From Bacillus sp. Marseille-Q1617 (GTDB taxonomy: Bacteria; Bacillota; Bacilli; Bacillales; Bacillaceae_B): 64,000 nt of DNA. The stretch covers positions 2,233,501-2,297,500 of the forward strand of contig NZ_CAHJXM010000001.1 in NCBI RefSeq assembly GCF_903645295.1, given 5' to 3'. The notes beneath the pieces were generated by a model. It searched no databases and had not been told where the DNA came from. It worked only from the letters and a program-made list of their open reading frames with translations. The translations under genes and the position numbers were made by a program. Every line of letters begins with the position of its first letter. Within the stretch, counting starts at the first letter, position 1. Positions 7,639 through 16,124 of the stretch are shown here, one piece after another.

Positions 7639-9162
7639 ATGGACAGGTCCGTTTTTAGGATCTCGGTAGGAATTGCAGTGGTTTTCGTCCTGATAGGGGT
7701 GTTGATACCCGATCAATTGGGATCTGCAATGGAAGTAGCAAAAGGATTCGTACTTGAGAAATTCGGCTGGTTTTATCAGCTGGTCGCCACCTTTTTCCTC
7801 ATATTTGCCGCATTTATGATCTTCAGTAAGTATGGAAAAATCAAATTAGGAAAACAAGATTCAAAACCGGAATTCAGCAGACCAACCTGGTTCGCGATGT
7901 TATTTTCGGCCGGAATGGGAATCGGTTTGTTATTTTACGGTGTCTCTGAACCAATCTCTCATTTTTCCTCGCCACCTGCAGGAGAAGGCGGGACGGCACA
8001 ATCGGGAATTATGGGAATGCGATATACCTGGCTTCATTGGGGACTGCATGCCTGGGCGATTTATGCCATCGTCGCATTGGCACTGGCCTATCAGAAGTTT
8101 AACAGGGGAGCTCCCGGATTGATGAGTGCAACTCTTCATCCTGTAATTGGTGAAAAGGTGAAAGGCCCAATCGGTAAGACAATTGATGTTGTCGCCGTGT
8201 TTGCGACATTATTCGGCGTTGCGGCATCATTAGGATTGGGATCTCAACAGATCAATGCTGGACTGGAATATCTGATTGGAATTCCAAACAACTTTTTCGT
8301 CCAGTTCATGATCATGATGATCATCACAGTACTTTTCATTGTTTCAGCAACTACAGGCATTTCGAAAGGGATCAAGTTATTAAGTAATATCAATATGTCG
8401 TTAGCTGTCATATTATTTATTGCCATGCTCATACTTGGGCCAACGTTATTCTTGATGAATATGTTTACCACCACCATGGGAAGTTATTTGCAAAATGTCG
8501 TTCAAATGGGCTTGCGCTTGTCTCCTTTCAATGCAGATGAAGCAGCTTGGACCCAAGGCTGGACTGTGTTTTATTGGGCTTGGTGGATTTCCTGGACTCC
8601 GTTTGTGGGGATGTTTATTGCACGTGTGTCCAAAGGACGTACCATCCGTGAGTTCACGGTCGCGGTCTTACTTGTGCCCTCGCTTGTCTGTGCCTTATGG
8701 TTCACAGTATTCGGCGGAACAGCAATCAACCTCGAGATGGTGAAGGGCTTGGATGTTTCAGGACAAAGTCTGGAAACGGCTCTATTCTTTGTTTATCAAA
8801 ACCTTCCGCTCGGCGCGGTTCTATCGGTGTTGACTGTGGCACTTATCACCACTTTCTTCGTCACATCAGCAGACTCCGCAACCTTTGTACTTGGAATGCT
8901 CACAACAGGCGGGAAATTGAATCCTCCTAACGGTGTGAAAGTGGTATGGGGATTGATCCTGGTCGCAGCCACACTTGTTCTGATGGCCTCCGGCGGCCTG
9001 GCCGGACTGCAGACAGCGATCATCGTTAGTGCACTTCCGCTTACATTCGTCGTACTGGTCATGTGTTATGGTTTGGTCAAGCAGCTTGGGAAAGAATATG
9101 ACGTCCAAATGAATCAATGGAAAACGGATAAAAAGGATAAAACAAATCAAAAGGTAGGCTAA
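7639..9162 (+). CDS. BCCT family glycine betaine/choline-type transporter
   Basis: 507 residues starting at the ATG 9 bases after AAAGGA; two in-frame starts 6-9 bases upstream are too close to it. Twelve membrane segments. The glycine-rich motif SAGMGIGLLFYGVSEP (about 87-102) and the aromatic signature FYWAWWISWTPFVGMFIARV (about 311-330), followed by SKGRTIREF, are hallmarks of the family (OpuD, BetP, BetL). It imports betaine or similar compatible solutes with Na+ for osmotic protection. The short charged tail (KTDKKDKTNQ) lacks the long sensory extension of BetP. Single gene with its own terminator. Confidence 0.93.
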   Translation: MDRSVFRISVGIAVVFVLIGVLIPDQLGSAMEVAKGFVLEKFGWFYQLVATFFLIFAAFMIFSKYGKIKLGKQDSKPEFSRPTWFAMLFSAGMGIGLLFYGVSEPISHFSSPPAGEGGTAQSGIMGMRYTWLHWGLHAWAIYAIVALALAYQKFNRGAPGLMSATLHPVIGEKVKGPIGKTIDVVAVFATLFGVAASLGLGSQQINAGLEYLIGIPNNFFVQFMIMMIITVLFIVSATTGISKGIKLLSNINMSLAVILFIAMLILGPTLFLMNMFTTTMGSYLQNVVQMGLRLSPFNADEAAWTQGWTVFYWAWWISWTPFVGMFIARVSKGRTIREFTVAVLLVPSLVCALWFTVFGGTAINLEMVKGLDVSGQSLETALFFVYQNLPLGAVLSVLTVALITTFFVTSADSATFVLGMLTTGGKLNPPNGVKVVWGLILVAATLVLMASGGLAGLQTAIIVSALPLTFVVLVMCYGLVKQLGKEYDVQMNQWKTDKKDKTNQKVG

Positions 9163-9170
9163 GGAAATGG

Positions 9171-9198
9171 CCTGTCCCGGAAAAGGGGCAGGTCTTTT
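9171..9198 (+). terminator. Terminator of the BCCT gene
   Basis: CCTGTCCC GGAAAA GGGGCAGG followed by TCTTTTGTG, 8 bases after the stop codon. Confidence 0.85.
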
Positions 9199-9361
9199 GT
9201 GTTATCAAGGAATGTTGCACTTCACCTTAATACCAACTTTCAGCAAAAACCACTTCAGATTGAAGGTTTTTCTATACGACACTGTAGCACAGTTCATTAA
9301 GATAACACCCAATGTACAGAAGTTTTTTTGATATCTCATTCCATTACTATAAATGTCCTGT

Positions 9362-9615
9362 TTACCCTTCTCTCCTAGGTGTATAAATACGTGAGGTAAA
9401 TATCGAGACAAACAATATAAAAATTGAACCTCCGATTACCCAACTCCCATTACCTTTTCTTCCTTTTTGGTATTCTTCTATACCGATTATAAAGGTGAAT
9501 ATCCCCAGCCCTAGATTAGTAAAAGGAAGTAACTCAATATTTCTTGTAAGTAAAATCATTCAGACAACAAAAATGTTACGATCCCAATAAAGAATTTCGA
9601 TGTTAATCAAACAAT
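9362..9615 (-). pseudogene. DUF3953-like small membrane protein, frameshifted N-terminus
   Basis: The open frame from 9559 (RNIELLPFTNLGLGIFTFII, then GIEEYQKGRKGNGSWVIGGS and IFILFVSIF) matches the second half of DUF3953 proteins, normally about 80 residues with two or three membrane helices. The missing first helix (FFIGIVTFLLS) is present just upstream in a different frame and joins at about 9560, so one small indel separates the parts. No ribosome site precedes the ATG of the downstream frame. Confidence 0.5.
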
Positions 9616-9758
9616 CTTCCTCTCAAGTGATGTTTGGTTCTTGTGCTTCCGAAGCTAGAGAATCGAAAGGTACCTAACACCATTATTTTAGGTTTATGTT
9701 GCTCCACCTTTAATCCCCTCCAGGATTCTGCATTTATTATCTGAACCAAAATCTATAA

Positions 9759-9872
9759 TTAAAATGCAATAATCCACTTTCCTAGAATGTATCCTAATGA
9801 AAGGCATAAAAAGCCGAAAGTAACAAAAAAACTATATTTTAATAATAGGTGTTTCTTTATAATATCTTTCAT
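9759..9872 (-). CDS. Small one-pass membrane protein (37 aa)
   Basis: MKDIIKKHLLLKYSFFVTFG continues FLCLSLGYILGKWIIAF. One hydrophobic helix and a basic N-terminus. AGGAG stands 9 bases upstream of the ATG. A clear paralogue of the same length is at 28198-28317, conserved in the protein (K-Y-S-F, G-F-L, G-Y-I-L-G-K-W) and differing mostly at silent or conservative positions, which argues that both are translated. Function unknown. Confidence 0.7.
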   Translation of the reverse strand: MKDIIKKHLLLKYSFFVTFGFLCLSLGYILGKWIIAF

Positions 9873-9907
9873 CTATATTCTCCTAAGTCACTAACGAGAA
9901 TATTCTA

Positions 9908-9945
9908 CTAACCTGCCATTTAACTTAATACCAATTATTTCAAAT
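9908..9945. repeat. Array-type core followed by ACCAATTATTTCAAAT motif
   Basis: CTAACCTGCCATTTAACTTA resembles the core of the cassette sites further right (CTAACCTGCCCaaTaaTTGA). It runs directly into AATACCAATTATTTCAAATC, a motif repeated near 2415-2432 and 11820-11838 and, less exactly, at 15895-15912. Confidence 0.45.
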
Positions 9946-10048
9946 CCGACCGGTATACTCAAGAAAAATATTCATAATAAAAGAGCTTACCTTATTATGG
10001 GGTAGCGTCAGGAAAATGCGGAGTTACAACGATAAGGAAATTCCAAAT

Positions 10049-10098
10049 TAAAAAGCCCAACTTCTCTACAAATCTAAATAGAGAAATTGAGCTTTTCA
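10049..10098 (-). terminator. Terminator after the DJ-1/PfpI gene
   Basis: AAAAAGCCCAACTTCTCTA and TAGAGAAATTGAGCTTTT pair with minor mismatches around an 8-base loop, 7 bases beyond the stop codon. Flanking A and T runs allow function on either strand. Confidence 0.8.
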
Positions 10099-10104
10099 GT
10101 TACT

Positions 10105-10737
10105 TCATTTATTTATTGAATTCATTAATTGGAAGAAGTATTGGGGTTTATGAGTCTTATTTAGGTTATACCATGAATGTAATGCATCTGGTGTAAATAC
10201 ATCTATTTTTTTCAGTACCTCCATTGCAAATTCCAGAGGAGCTATTCCCGATGCAGTAACTAAATTCGCATGGGATACCGCAGCTCCTGACTCATAGAAC
10301 GTTTCTCCTTTATAGTTGGGACATACCATTTTAGTATATTCTAAGTTATTACTTGTATGCTTTCTAGTATCTAAGTATCCCATATTCGCGAGGGCATCAA
10401 CTGCACCACAGATTGCAGCAACAATCGTGCCAATTTTTAAAGCCTGGCCAATTCTTTCCAAGATCGGTTGATGAATTTCTTCACTCCAAGTAGTCCATCC
10501 TGGTAAGATTAAAAGATCTTTACTCTCAAAAGTGCATTCATCAAGGGAAATATCTGGTTTAATGCCCAGTCCTCCCATAGTAGTAATCATTTCTTTAGTA
10601 GCTCCTACTGTCATTACTTTTATAGGCGCTAAATCTTTTTTAAAATATCTTCCTGAGTTTAGTTCAGCAATTAAATATCCATATTCCCAGTCCGACATTG
10701 TATTAAATACATATAGAAAAGCTTTTTTTGTTTGCAT
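10105..10737 (-). CDS. DJ-1/PfpI family protein (YdeA-like)
   Basis: 210 residues started at the ATG 9 bases after GGAG. The glutamine-amidotransferase-like fold is visible: KAFLYVFNTMSDWEYGYLIA, DLLILPGWTTWSEEIHQPIL, and the nucleophile elbow VAAICGAVDALANMGYL, in which Cys of A-I-C-G-A is the expected reactive residue. The C-terminus ends HSWYNLNKTHKPQYFFQLMN, as in Bacillus YdeA-type proteins. Possible roles are deglycase or chaperone activity; not determinable here. A terminator of the WYL regulator gene lies upstream, so it is transcribed on its own. Confidence 0.85.
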   Translation of the reverse strand: MQTKKAFLYVFNTMSDWEYGYLIAELNSGRYFKKDLAPIKVMTVGATKEMITTMGGLGIKPDISLDECTFESKDLLILPGWTTWSEEIHQPILERIGQALKIGTIVAAICGAVDALANMGYLDTRKHTSNNLEYTKMVCPNYKGETFYESGAAVSHANLVTASGIAPLEFAMEVLKKIDVFTPDALHSWYNLNKTHKPQYFFQLMNSINK

Positions 10738-10777
10738 CCGATAACACTCCAATCACAATTGATATAGCTATTATAAA

Positions 10778-10812
10778 ATAACTTCCCTGACAGTTAACGT
10801 CAGGGAAGTTAT
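10778..10812 (-). terminator. Terminator after the WYL regulator
   Basis: ATAACTTCCCTGAC AGTTAAC GTCAGGGAAGTTAT, a 14-bp perfect stem touching the WYL stop codon. The A/T-rich outer arm serves as the U-tract. Confidence 0.8.
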
Positions 10813-11774
10813 CATACTTGGTGAAATTTTATTAAATCCGACAGAACTTCAATAAGTCTTTTCTTAAGACTTATTGGCTCAATCACTTTAATAGATTTAT
10901 TGTACGGTAAAAGTAAATAAGGTACATATGTATGTATCATATCTTTTTCAAGAAGAAAAACTGCTTGATTTGAAGTCCGTTCTTGTAAATAATGTCCTAA
11001 AAACCAATGTTGGCAAATATCATCCAGTGCACTTTTATCCCCATTAAGAACCAAAGAAATAATCCCTTCCTTATCTTCTATAGTTGGAAGAAGGTTTTTT
11101 ATAAAATAGTCACTTGCTGAAAAATCTTCTGGCCTGTTAAACTTATTTTCGGTTAGCATTAGACTTTCCATTCGATCTACTCTAAAACTACGAATATCAT
11201 TTCTAAGATGACAAAATCCAATCACATACCACTTATTATTCCAGTAGATAATTCTGAACGGATCGACCAATCTATCATTTAATTGCTTTTCGCCACTTTT
11301 ATGATAATGAATTTTTACTGAGTACCCGTCAGCTATGGCCTGCTCCAACTCCTTCAGAAAAGGTTCCATAGATAGTGAATTTAATCGACTTATTACTTCA
11401 AGACTAGTTACATGTTGGTTTATCTTTGTTTCCTGCTCTTGATTTGAGTATTTACTTAGTTTAGATATGGCCCTATTCAGTGCTTCACCCCCATAATATC
11501 CAGCTTCTTCTGCAAAAACAGCAGCGTGAAATAGTGAAGTTTGCTCTTCAAAATCAAAAAAAAGAGGAGCCTCAATAAAATTGTTCAATAAAGTGTATCC
11601 ACCGTTATGTCCTGGTTCTGAAATGATGGGTACGCCACTTGTAGAAATTGTATCAATATAACGATACACAGTCCTAATATTCATCTCTAACTTTTCTGAA
11701 ATTTGTTTTGCAGTAATTTTTTCACCTGAACGAAGCATCCATAGAATGGCTAACATATTGTCAATTTTAGGCAT
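10812..11774 (-). CDS. WYL domain transcriptional regulator (YafY/DeoR-like)
   Basis: 320 residues. An N-terminal HTH_11-type helix-turn-helix (LWMLRSGEKITAKQISEKLE, MNIRTVYRYIDTISTSGVPI), then a WYL domain around 140-240 with DPFRIIYWNNKWYVIGFCHL and RNDIRSFRVDRMESL. WYL domains sense ligands or nucleic acids. The gene is upstream of, and co-oriented with, the DJ-1/PfpI gene but a strong terminator lies between them. Control target unknown; autoregulation or the neighbour is a guess. Confidence 0.88.
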   Translation of the reverse strand: MPKIDNMLAILWMLRSGEKITAKQISEKLEMNIRTVYRYIDTISTSGVPIISEPGHNGGYTLLNNFIEAPLFFDFEEQTSLFHAAVFAEEAGYYGGEALNRAISKLSKYSNQEQETKINQHVTSLEVISRLNSLSMEPFLKELEQAIADGYSVKIHYHKSGEKQLNDRLVDPFRIIYWNNKWYVIGFCHLRNDIRSFRVDRMESLMLTENKFNRPEDFSASDYFIKNLLPTIEDKEGIISLVLNGDKSALDDICQHWFLGHYLQERTSNQAVFLLEKDMIHTYVPYLLLPYNKSIKVIEPISLKKRLIEVLSDLIKFHQV

Positions 11775-11954
11775 ATAATTCCACCTCTATATCCCTCTCT
11801 ATATAATTAATAACCATCTTAAAATACCAATTATTTCAAATATCATGATTCTGAGCAATCTTCTTATTCTTTAAATGGCCCCTGTCATGAAGAAAGACGC
11901 TTTCCATACTTCAGAAAGCGCCGGTTTGCTTAAGATCGTATACACATGAAGAAC

Positions 11955-12824
11955 TTATTTAATCGGAATCCATATCTCTGAGTATAAATCCGGACTATTT
12001 GGATCTTCATCCGTATATAATTCAAATTCTGGTGTACCCGCATGCTCATACCCAGTGGAAGGGAACCATTCGGAGAAAATTCGTTTCCACGCATTTTGCA
12101 TTGCAGCAGGCATTGGTCCATTCACTTCAAACACCGCCCACTTGGAAGCAGGGATTTCTAGGCTGAGCATCCCTTCTGGAACCTTCCCGGCGTACGAGGT
12201 GGCCACCCAATAATCAAACACATTCGCCTTTTTTTGCTCTTCACTGATTCCTCCACAAACCCCTAATACTCCTTTTACTACCCCGTCATTCAGTTGAAAC
12301 AGCCTATCGCTTATTCCGTTTTGATTGACCTCTGCCCAGAGTTCCGGAATGCCCACTACGTTTTCTTCCTCTGCAACACAAGAGAATTCTCGTTTAATCC
12401 CAACGATTTGAAACGCATTCTTCTCGACTACATTATACTTCATTGGTTCTGCCCCTTTCAAAGTGACCTGGATGATCAGGCGGTTATAAGATTGCAGTTT
12501 CCCCTTATTCTTTCGCGCTTCACTTGGAGTAACCCCGTTCTGTCTGCGGAAAGCCTTGGAGAAAGCCTCTGGAGTGTCATAGCCATATTTATAGGCAAGG
12601 TCAATAATCTTCGCATCTGTTGTCAGCAAATCTTCTCCTGCCAATGTTAACCGCCGCCTTCTTAAATAGTCACCAACCGTCATTTCTGTCAAAACGGAAA
12701 ACGTCCGCTGGAAATGAAAAGGTGACACATTGGCTTGTTCAGCAATACTGTCTATCGTGATATCTTCCAATATATTTTGTTCCATGTATTCGATTGCCTT
12801 CTGTATCGACTCCACCCATGCCAT
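11955..12824 (-). CDS. AraC family regulator with GyrI-like effector domain
   Basis: 289 residues from an ATG 9 bases after AAGGAG. Two AraC helix-turn-helix motifs occupy about 5-105: ITIDSIAEQANVSPFHFQRT and KIIDLAYKYGYDTPEAFSKA with the consensus F-R-R-Q-N-G-V-T-P-S-E-A-R-K. The C-terminal half (about 125-289) is a GyrI-like small-molecule binding domain (AEVNQNGISDRLFQLNDGVV, ASKWAVFEVNGPMPAAMQNA, EIWIPIK). Such Rob/BmrR-like proteins respond to drugs or lipophilic compounds. No obvious target gene is adjacent. Confidence 0.9.
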   Translation of the reverse strand: MAWVESIQKAIEYMEQNILEDITIDSIAEQANVSPFHFQRTFSVLTEMTVGDYLRRRRLTLAGEDLLTTDAKIIDLAYKYGYDTPEAFSKAFRRQNGVTPSEARKNKGKLQSYNRLIIQVTLKGAEPMKYNVVEKNAFQIVGIKREFSCVAEEENVVGIPELWAEVNQNGISDRLFQLNDGVVKGVLGVCGGISEEQKKANVFDYWVATSYAGKVPEGMLSLEIPASKWAVFEVNGPMPAAMQNAWKRIFSEWFPSTGYEHAGTPEFELYTDEDPNSPDLYSEIWIPIK

Positions 12825-12910
12825 GGCCTTCAACTCCTTATTCTCATCTTAGCAACCCTTTAAAAATCGATCCTGTCAATTAATGCTTTGTTGTGGCAGG
12901 TTCGGGAAGA

Positions 12911-12958
12911 GCGGGGACGGTTCTAATGCTTCGAAGCAAGAGAACCGTCCCCGTGCTT
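12911..12958. repeat. GGGGACGGTTCT palindrome
   Basis: GCGGGGACGGTTCTAATGCT and GAAGCAAGAGAACCGTCCCC form a near-perfect inverted repeat of about 20-bp arms, with GTGCTT after it. Same family as 14292-14347, 14789-14846, 44591-44638 and 62788-62840. It has no T-run, so it is not an ordinary terminator. Confidence 0.85.
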
Positions 12959-12979
12959 CAAATGTTCTCTGAAAACTTG

Positions 12980-13447
12980 TTATAAGAATATGGAATAGGT
13001 AGGCTCATCAAATGTCAAAATATTGTCTTCTGAAAATCCAACCTTTAAATAAAATTTTCTCCCAACTTCATTTTCTGGATGAACAGTTAAACGTATACGG
13101 TAACAGGCAGGATGGTTTTGTTCGATCTGTCTCATCAATTCTCGAAATGCTTTTAAACCTAATCCGTTTCGTTGAAATCTTTTATCTATAAAAAAATGAA
13201 AAATCCAGTAATTGTCAGTACTATTTGGCGTATAGTGCAAATTGAAAAATCCCACCATCTTTTTTTTATGATAAATCCCATATGGTTCAATCTTTTTTCC
13301 GCCTGGTCTTACATATGCTTTAGCAAGTGCGATAGCAACTGGAGGATTAACTGAAGCAACAAACTTCTGTTGCTCTGCGTGCACGGATAATTCAAGCACT
13401 TCTCTCCAATTGTCAGAAGTTATTAATGTTAATTCTACATTTGACAC
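12980..13447 (-). CDS. GNAT family N-acetyltransferase
   Basis: 155 residues. VGFFNLHYTPNSTDNYWIFH, then FFIDKRFQRNGLGLKAFREL with acetyl-CoA loop R-N-G-L-G, and VHPENEVGRKFYLKVGFSED at the end are the usual GNAT segments; the type resembles SpeG/BltD-like polyamine acetyltransferases, but this is not decisive. Preceded by TGAGAATAGGGTG. The downstream side abuts the 12.9-kb palindrome. Confidence 0.85.
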   Translation of the reverse strand: MSNVELTLITSDNWREVLELSVHAEQQKFVASVNPPVAIALAKAYVRPGGKKIEPYGIYHKKKMVGFFNLHYTPNSTDNYWIFHFFIDKRFQRNGLGLKAFRELMRQIEQNHPACYRIRLTVHPENEVGRKFYLKVGFSEDNILTFDEPTYSIFL

Positions 13448-13470
13448 CCTATTCTCACCTCAATACTTAA

Positions 13471-13640
13471 TTAATTACTATCATAAATACCAGTTGTATT
13501 CTTAGTTAATAACCCTATAAAAATCACAACTAAATCGTTAATAAAAAATAAAACTGCATATAGACTAGAAATGACACCCGTTGCAAATCCATAGGGGTCG
13601 AATGGGCTTATCGAAATGGCTGTTAGTTTTTCACAAAAAA
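13471..13640 (-). pseudogene. C-terminal relic of a small membrane protein
   Basis: The minus strand encodes LTAISISPFDPYGFATGVIS continued by SLYAVLFFINDLVVIFIGLL and TKNTTGIYDSN before a stop. Two hydrophobic segments are evident. There is no start codon or ribosome site in this frame; a plausible preceding piece (GAIVELIFFVKN) is in another frame. I read it as a decayed membrane protein gene; family unknown. Confidence 0.35.
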
Positions 13641-13652
13641 GATTAATTCTAC

Positions 13653-13674
13653 AATCGCGCCCGATAGTTTAATG
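13653..13674. repeat. Solitary cassette-type core
   Basis: ATCGCGCCCGATAGTTTAAT is the same word as GCACCCGATAGTTTAAGTA at the array site near 28.66 kb. No hairpin partner remains here. Confidence 0.45.
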
Positions 13675-13852
13675 TATTCGTGTAAGGCTTGCTTGAAATT
13701 ATAATTCGATTATTAAAGAAAATAACCTTCTTCAATTAGTAGGTTGTATTCCTTCAATTAAAATCAACATTTGTCTATTACGATAGTCTACACGTTACTT
13801 TTAAGCTTGTCATATTAATATATAAAATAGCTTGAAAGGAGATGTATAAGTA

Positions 13853-14197
13853 ATGGGTGATAGAGATAACTGTCAATGCGAATGCAACGATGCTCTCAGA
13901 GAAAAGTTAGAAGATCACAAAGGAGAATTAATTGTTATATATGAAAGAAACGGAAGTATCGTATTTGGTAATTTAGAAAAAGTAGGAGATGTTGTAAAAT
14001 TTGATAATGCTATTAAAATAACTTCTTTTGGTAGCTGTGTTTCAACTGCACAAGCATCAAAAGTTTTCGTTTCTCTCTGCGAAATTACAGAATTTTTAGC
14101 AGGCAATATAGTTCTATCGATTAATTGTGATGTAGATGCGATTAATTCAATGTTGGCAAAAGCTATGAAACCTGATAGTTCACTATCAAGCAGTTAA
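13853..14197 (+). CDS. Hypothetical protein with Cys-rich N-terminus
   Basis: 114 residues behind GAAAGGAGATGTATAAGTA. The N-terminus MGDRDNCQCECNDALREKLE holds three cysteines in five residues; then a beta-rich core (GELIVIYERNGSIVFGNLEK, VGDVVKFDNAIKITSFGSCV) and a helical tail. Small Cys-rich, beta-rich proteins of this kind in Bacillaceae are often spore-coat or exosporium components, but I do not recognise a family. It is one of few plus-strand genes in this part, without an adjoining array site. Confidence 0.6.
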   Translation: MGDRDNCQCECNDALREKLEDHKGELIVIYERNGSIVFGNLEKVGDVVKFDNAIKITSFGSCVSTAQASKVFVSLCEITEFLAGNIVLSINCDVDAINSMLAKAMKPDSSLSSS

Positions 14198-14291
14198 ACA
14201 GTTAGTTACTGCCGTTCCAACATATACCATATACACAGTAGTGAACATTATCACGTATTACTCGGCAGAAAAAGAAAAGCCAATCCCTTAG

Positions 14292-14347
14292 GAAGCATGG
14301 GGACGGTTCTAATGCTTCCGAAGCAAGAGAACAGTCCCTATGCTTCC
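14292..14347. repeat. GGGGACGGTTCT palindrome
   Basis: GAAGCATGGGGACGGTTCTA and AAGCAAGAGAACAGTCCCTA, with flanking GCTTCC. A slightly degraded copy of the 12.9-kb element. Confidence 0.8.
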
Positions 14348-14458
14348 CTTCAATATTTTCAAGTTTTAAAATGTCATTAAAGTCAATTCAATGAGTACTA
14401 AAGTGTTATTTTTATTATAAATTCTCCTCTCATTTAGTATTGTCCAAGATTGGCAATA

Positions 14459-14608
14459 TTACTTATTTGTTATAATTTGTTGAAGTATAGTTTCTAAAGA
14501 ACGTTCTGTAGATATTGAATCGACAGAATCGATCGTTTTTTTAAATTTAGATTCAATTAAAATTAACTCAAATGACTTAAAACTGATAAATCTATAAATA
14601 TTAGACAT
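14459..14608 (-). CDS. Small hypothetical protein (49 aa)
   Basis: MSNIYRFISFKSFELILIES then KFKKTIDSVDSISTERSLET and ILQQIITNK. AACAGGAGAAGTC gives a good ribosome site 5 bases before the ATG. The first 20 residues recall the start of DUF2971-type proteins (IYR-F-SFK-F), so it might be a truncated member. Otherwise unknown. Confidence 0.4.
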   Translation of the reverse strand: MSNIYRFISFKSFELILIESKFKKTIDSVDSISTERSLETILQQIITNK

Positions 14609-14788
14609 GACTTCTCCTGTTAATTACGTACCAATTTATAAGAGACCAATACATCTTGCTATATTGCCCCATTACTTACTTGAAACCAAGATATTCATTC
14701 AAATATTATGTCTCTTCCTGCTCATTTTAGAATAAACTTCTTGGAAACTAAGTCCCCAATATTGGTATTCTTTCAACCTTTGTTTTCT

Positions 14789-14846
14789 GGAAGCATCGGG
14801 GACGGTTCTTCTGCTTCCAAAGCTTGAGAACCATCCCCGTGTTCCA
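14789..14846. repeat. GGGGACGGTTCT palindrome
   Basis: GGAAGCATCGGGGACGGTTC and GCTTGAGAACCATCCCCGTG. It lies 20 bases beyond the stop of the next minus-strand gene. Confidence 0.8.
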
Positions 14847-14865
14847 AACTTAACCCCGTCATACC

Positions 14866-15435
14866 TCACTCATACTTATGCCATCTAAAATCCTCTTGTC
14901 TGAACATATTTGTACCCTTCGGATAACCCAAGTAGTAGAGCTTCTTTCCATTTTCATCAAAGGCCGTAGCGTTAAGTTTGTCTACTTGCTCACTAAACGG
15001 AAACAAAAAAGTAATACGCTCACCTTTACTCACTTCTCTGCGCTCGATATGAGGCTCCACCCCCGCTAGGATATAAGCCACATTTTCATCATTAGAAAGG
15101 ACGCTCAAATAAGTAAGGGCGTTTTTTTCCGTGGTAACGCTCATGCCTCCAACAAGTTGGAGGGGGTCTGAGGTAAATGGAGTATATGTAGAATAATTAC
15201 TTCTATAAAGCAACCCTGACTTTTCGGTCAAAACTGTCCTGTACTCCTCTTTCACATCGCTTTTGAATAACAGAACCTTGGCCTCCCCGATTCCATTTTG
15301 ATCCACATATTCAAAGTCATCTGTCAGGGAAGAGTTGCTCAGGGCTGCACTTTCAGGCGTGAACCGATAATTACTCAACAAAAACATGAACACGGCTATC
15401 CCAATAGATACTAAAATCAATACTACTCTTCTCAT
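14866..15435 (-). CDS. Membrane-anchored extracytoplasmic hypothetical protein
   Basis: 189 residues with an N-terminal membrane anchor MRRVVLILVSIGIAVFMFLL and no lipobox or cleavage site. The outside part is beta-rich and soluble (e.g. NGIGEAKVLLFKSDVKEEYR, KGERITFLFPFSEQVDKLNA, GKKLYYLGYPKGTNMF). Preceded by GAAAGGGAGTACCGG. No family recognised. Repeats flank it on both sides. Confidence 0.7.
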   Translation of the reverse strand: MRRVVLILVSIGIAVFMFLLSNYRFTPESAALSNSSLTDDFEYVDQNGIGEAKVLLFKSDVKEEYRTVLTEKSGLLYRSNYSTYTPFTSDPLQLVGGMSVTTEKNALTYLSVLSNDENVAYILAGVEPHIERREVSKGERITFLFPFSEQVDKLNATAFDENGKKLYYLGYPKGTNMFRQEDFRWHKYE

Positions 15436-15485
15436 TCCGGTACTCCCTTTCCATCCTCACTAAACTCTCTTAAAATTATTTTTAT

Positions 15486-15590
15486 TAATCGTGGACGGTC
15501 CTCACTCTACTTTTCCCCATGCATATCGCTCCCTTGCGCCTGTAAGGCGGGATACCCTCCACAATCTCCAGTGACCCTTAAAGATTCACA
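15486..15590. repeat. Divergent member of the GGACGGTTCT repeat family
   Basis: Contains GTGGACGGTCCTCACTCTAC and CTTTTCCCCATGCATATCG. The left arm resembles the half element at the right window edge (GGGGACGGTTCTCACCCTAC, 63945-63964). Confidence 0.5.
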
Positions 15591-15595
15591 ATCAA

Positions 15596-15868
15596 TCATT
15601 CATACCCTTCAATCAAATCCCCATTTTCATCATGATATTTGTAGTTCCGATAATCATATCCACCATCTGTTGATTCAGGTAAGTTAACCCTGGTTACGCT
15701 TGGTTCGTAAGGAGGGAACGTTTGCTCAACTGTTACCCCATTAAAATTTACCGTCATTTTCGCAACTTCATTTTGATCATTCGCCACGAACATGATTTTT
15801 TCTATGGCCCTGCCAGGTAAAAACATCGCCAGTGCCTCGTTTTGATTGGATTCAATATTTTTCCACAC
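15596..15868 (-). pseudogene. Probable 5'-truncated gene, C-terminal 90 codons
   Basis: The frame can start only at a GTG without ribosome site (WKNIESNQNEALAMFLPGRA...), and the N-terminus has no structure expected of a full protein. The rest, VAKMTVNFNGVTVEQTFPPY and STDGGYDYRNYKYHDENGDL, looks like the end of a secreted beta-rich protein. Twenty-five bases upstream of the GTG stands CTAATTATTTCAAATTAC, close to the motif at 2.4, 9.9 and 11.8 kb, so this may be a breakpoint. Confidence 0.4.
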
Positions 15869-15949
15869 ACAGTATATTCATTATATTTACATTTTACCTA
15901 ATTATTTCAAATTACATTTGACTGTACAACCACTTATTTCATTAACTGG

Positions 15950-16097
15950 CCAGATACAAGAAGAAAGAGCCCCATACCCACTAAGGGTCGAAGCTCTGAA
16001 ATGTGCAAAAATATTTGCAATAGCAACTATCCTGCTCAATCATGGAATAAGGGTACAGCTGAAGATCGGCTGCCCGACCTTCAGCTAATCCCCCTTA
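15950..16097. repeat. Cassette site with recombinase C-terminal remnant (left array end)
   Basis: Two parts. (1) GGCCAGATACAAGAAGAAAG, then hairpin AGAGC...ACCCACTAAGGGT...GCTCT and about 25 bases encoding ...YCKYF on the minus strand; all of this matches 26526-26600, i.e. the 3' end of the tyrosine recombinase gene and its downstream hairpin. (2) A full array site: CTATCCTGCTCAATCATGGA, ATAAGG, hairpin GCTGAAG/CTTCAGC and second core CCCCCTTAGTGAATAG. It lies 28 bases beyond the DUF1062 stop. Confidence 0.7.
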
Positions 16098-16124
16098 GTG
16101 AATAGCCTTAGCAATGATGATAGA

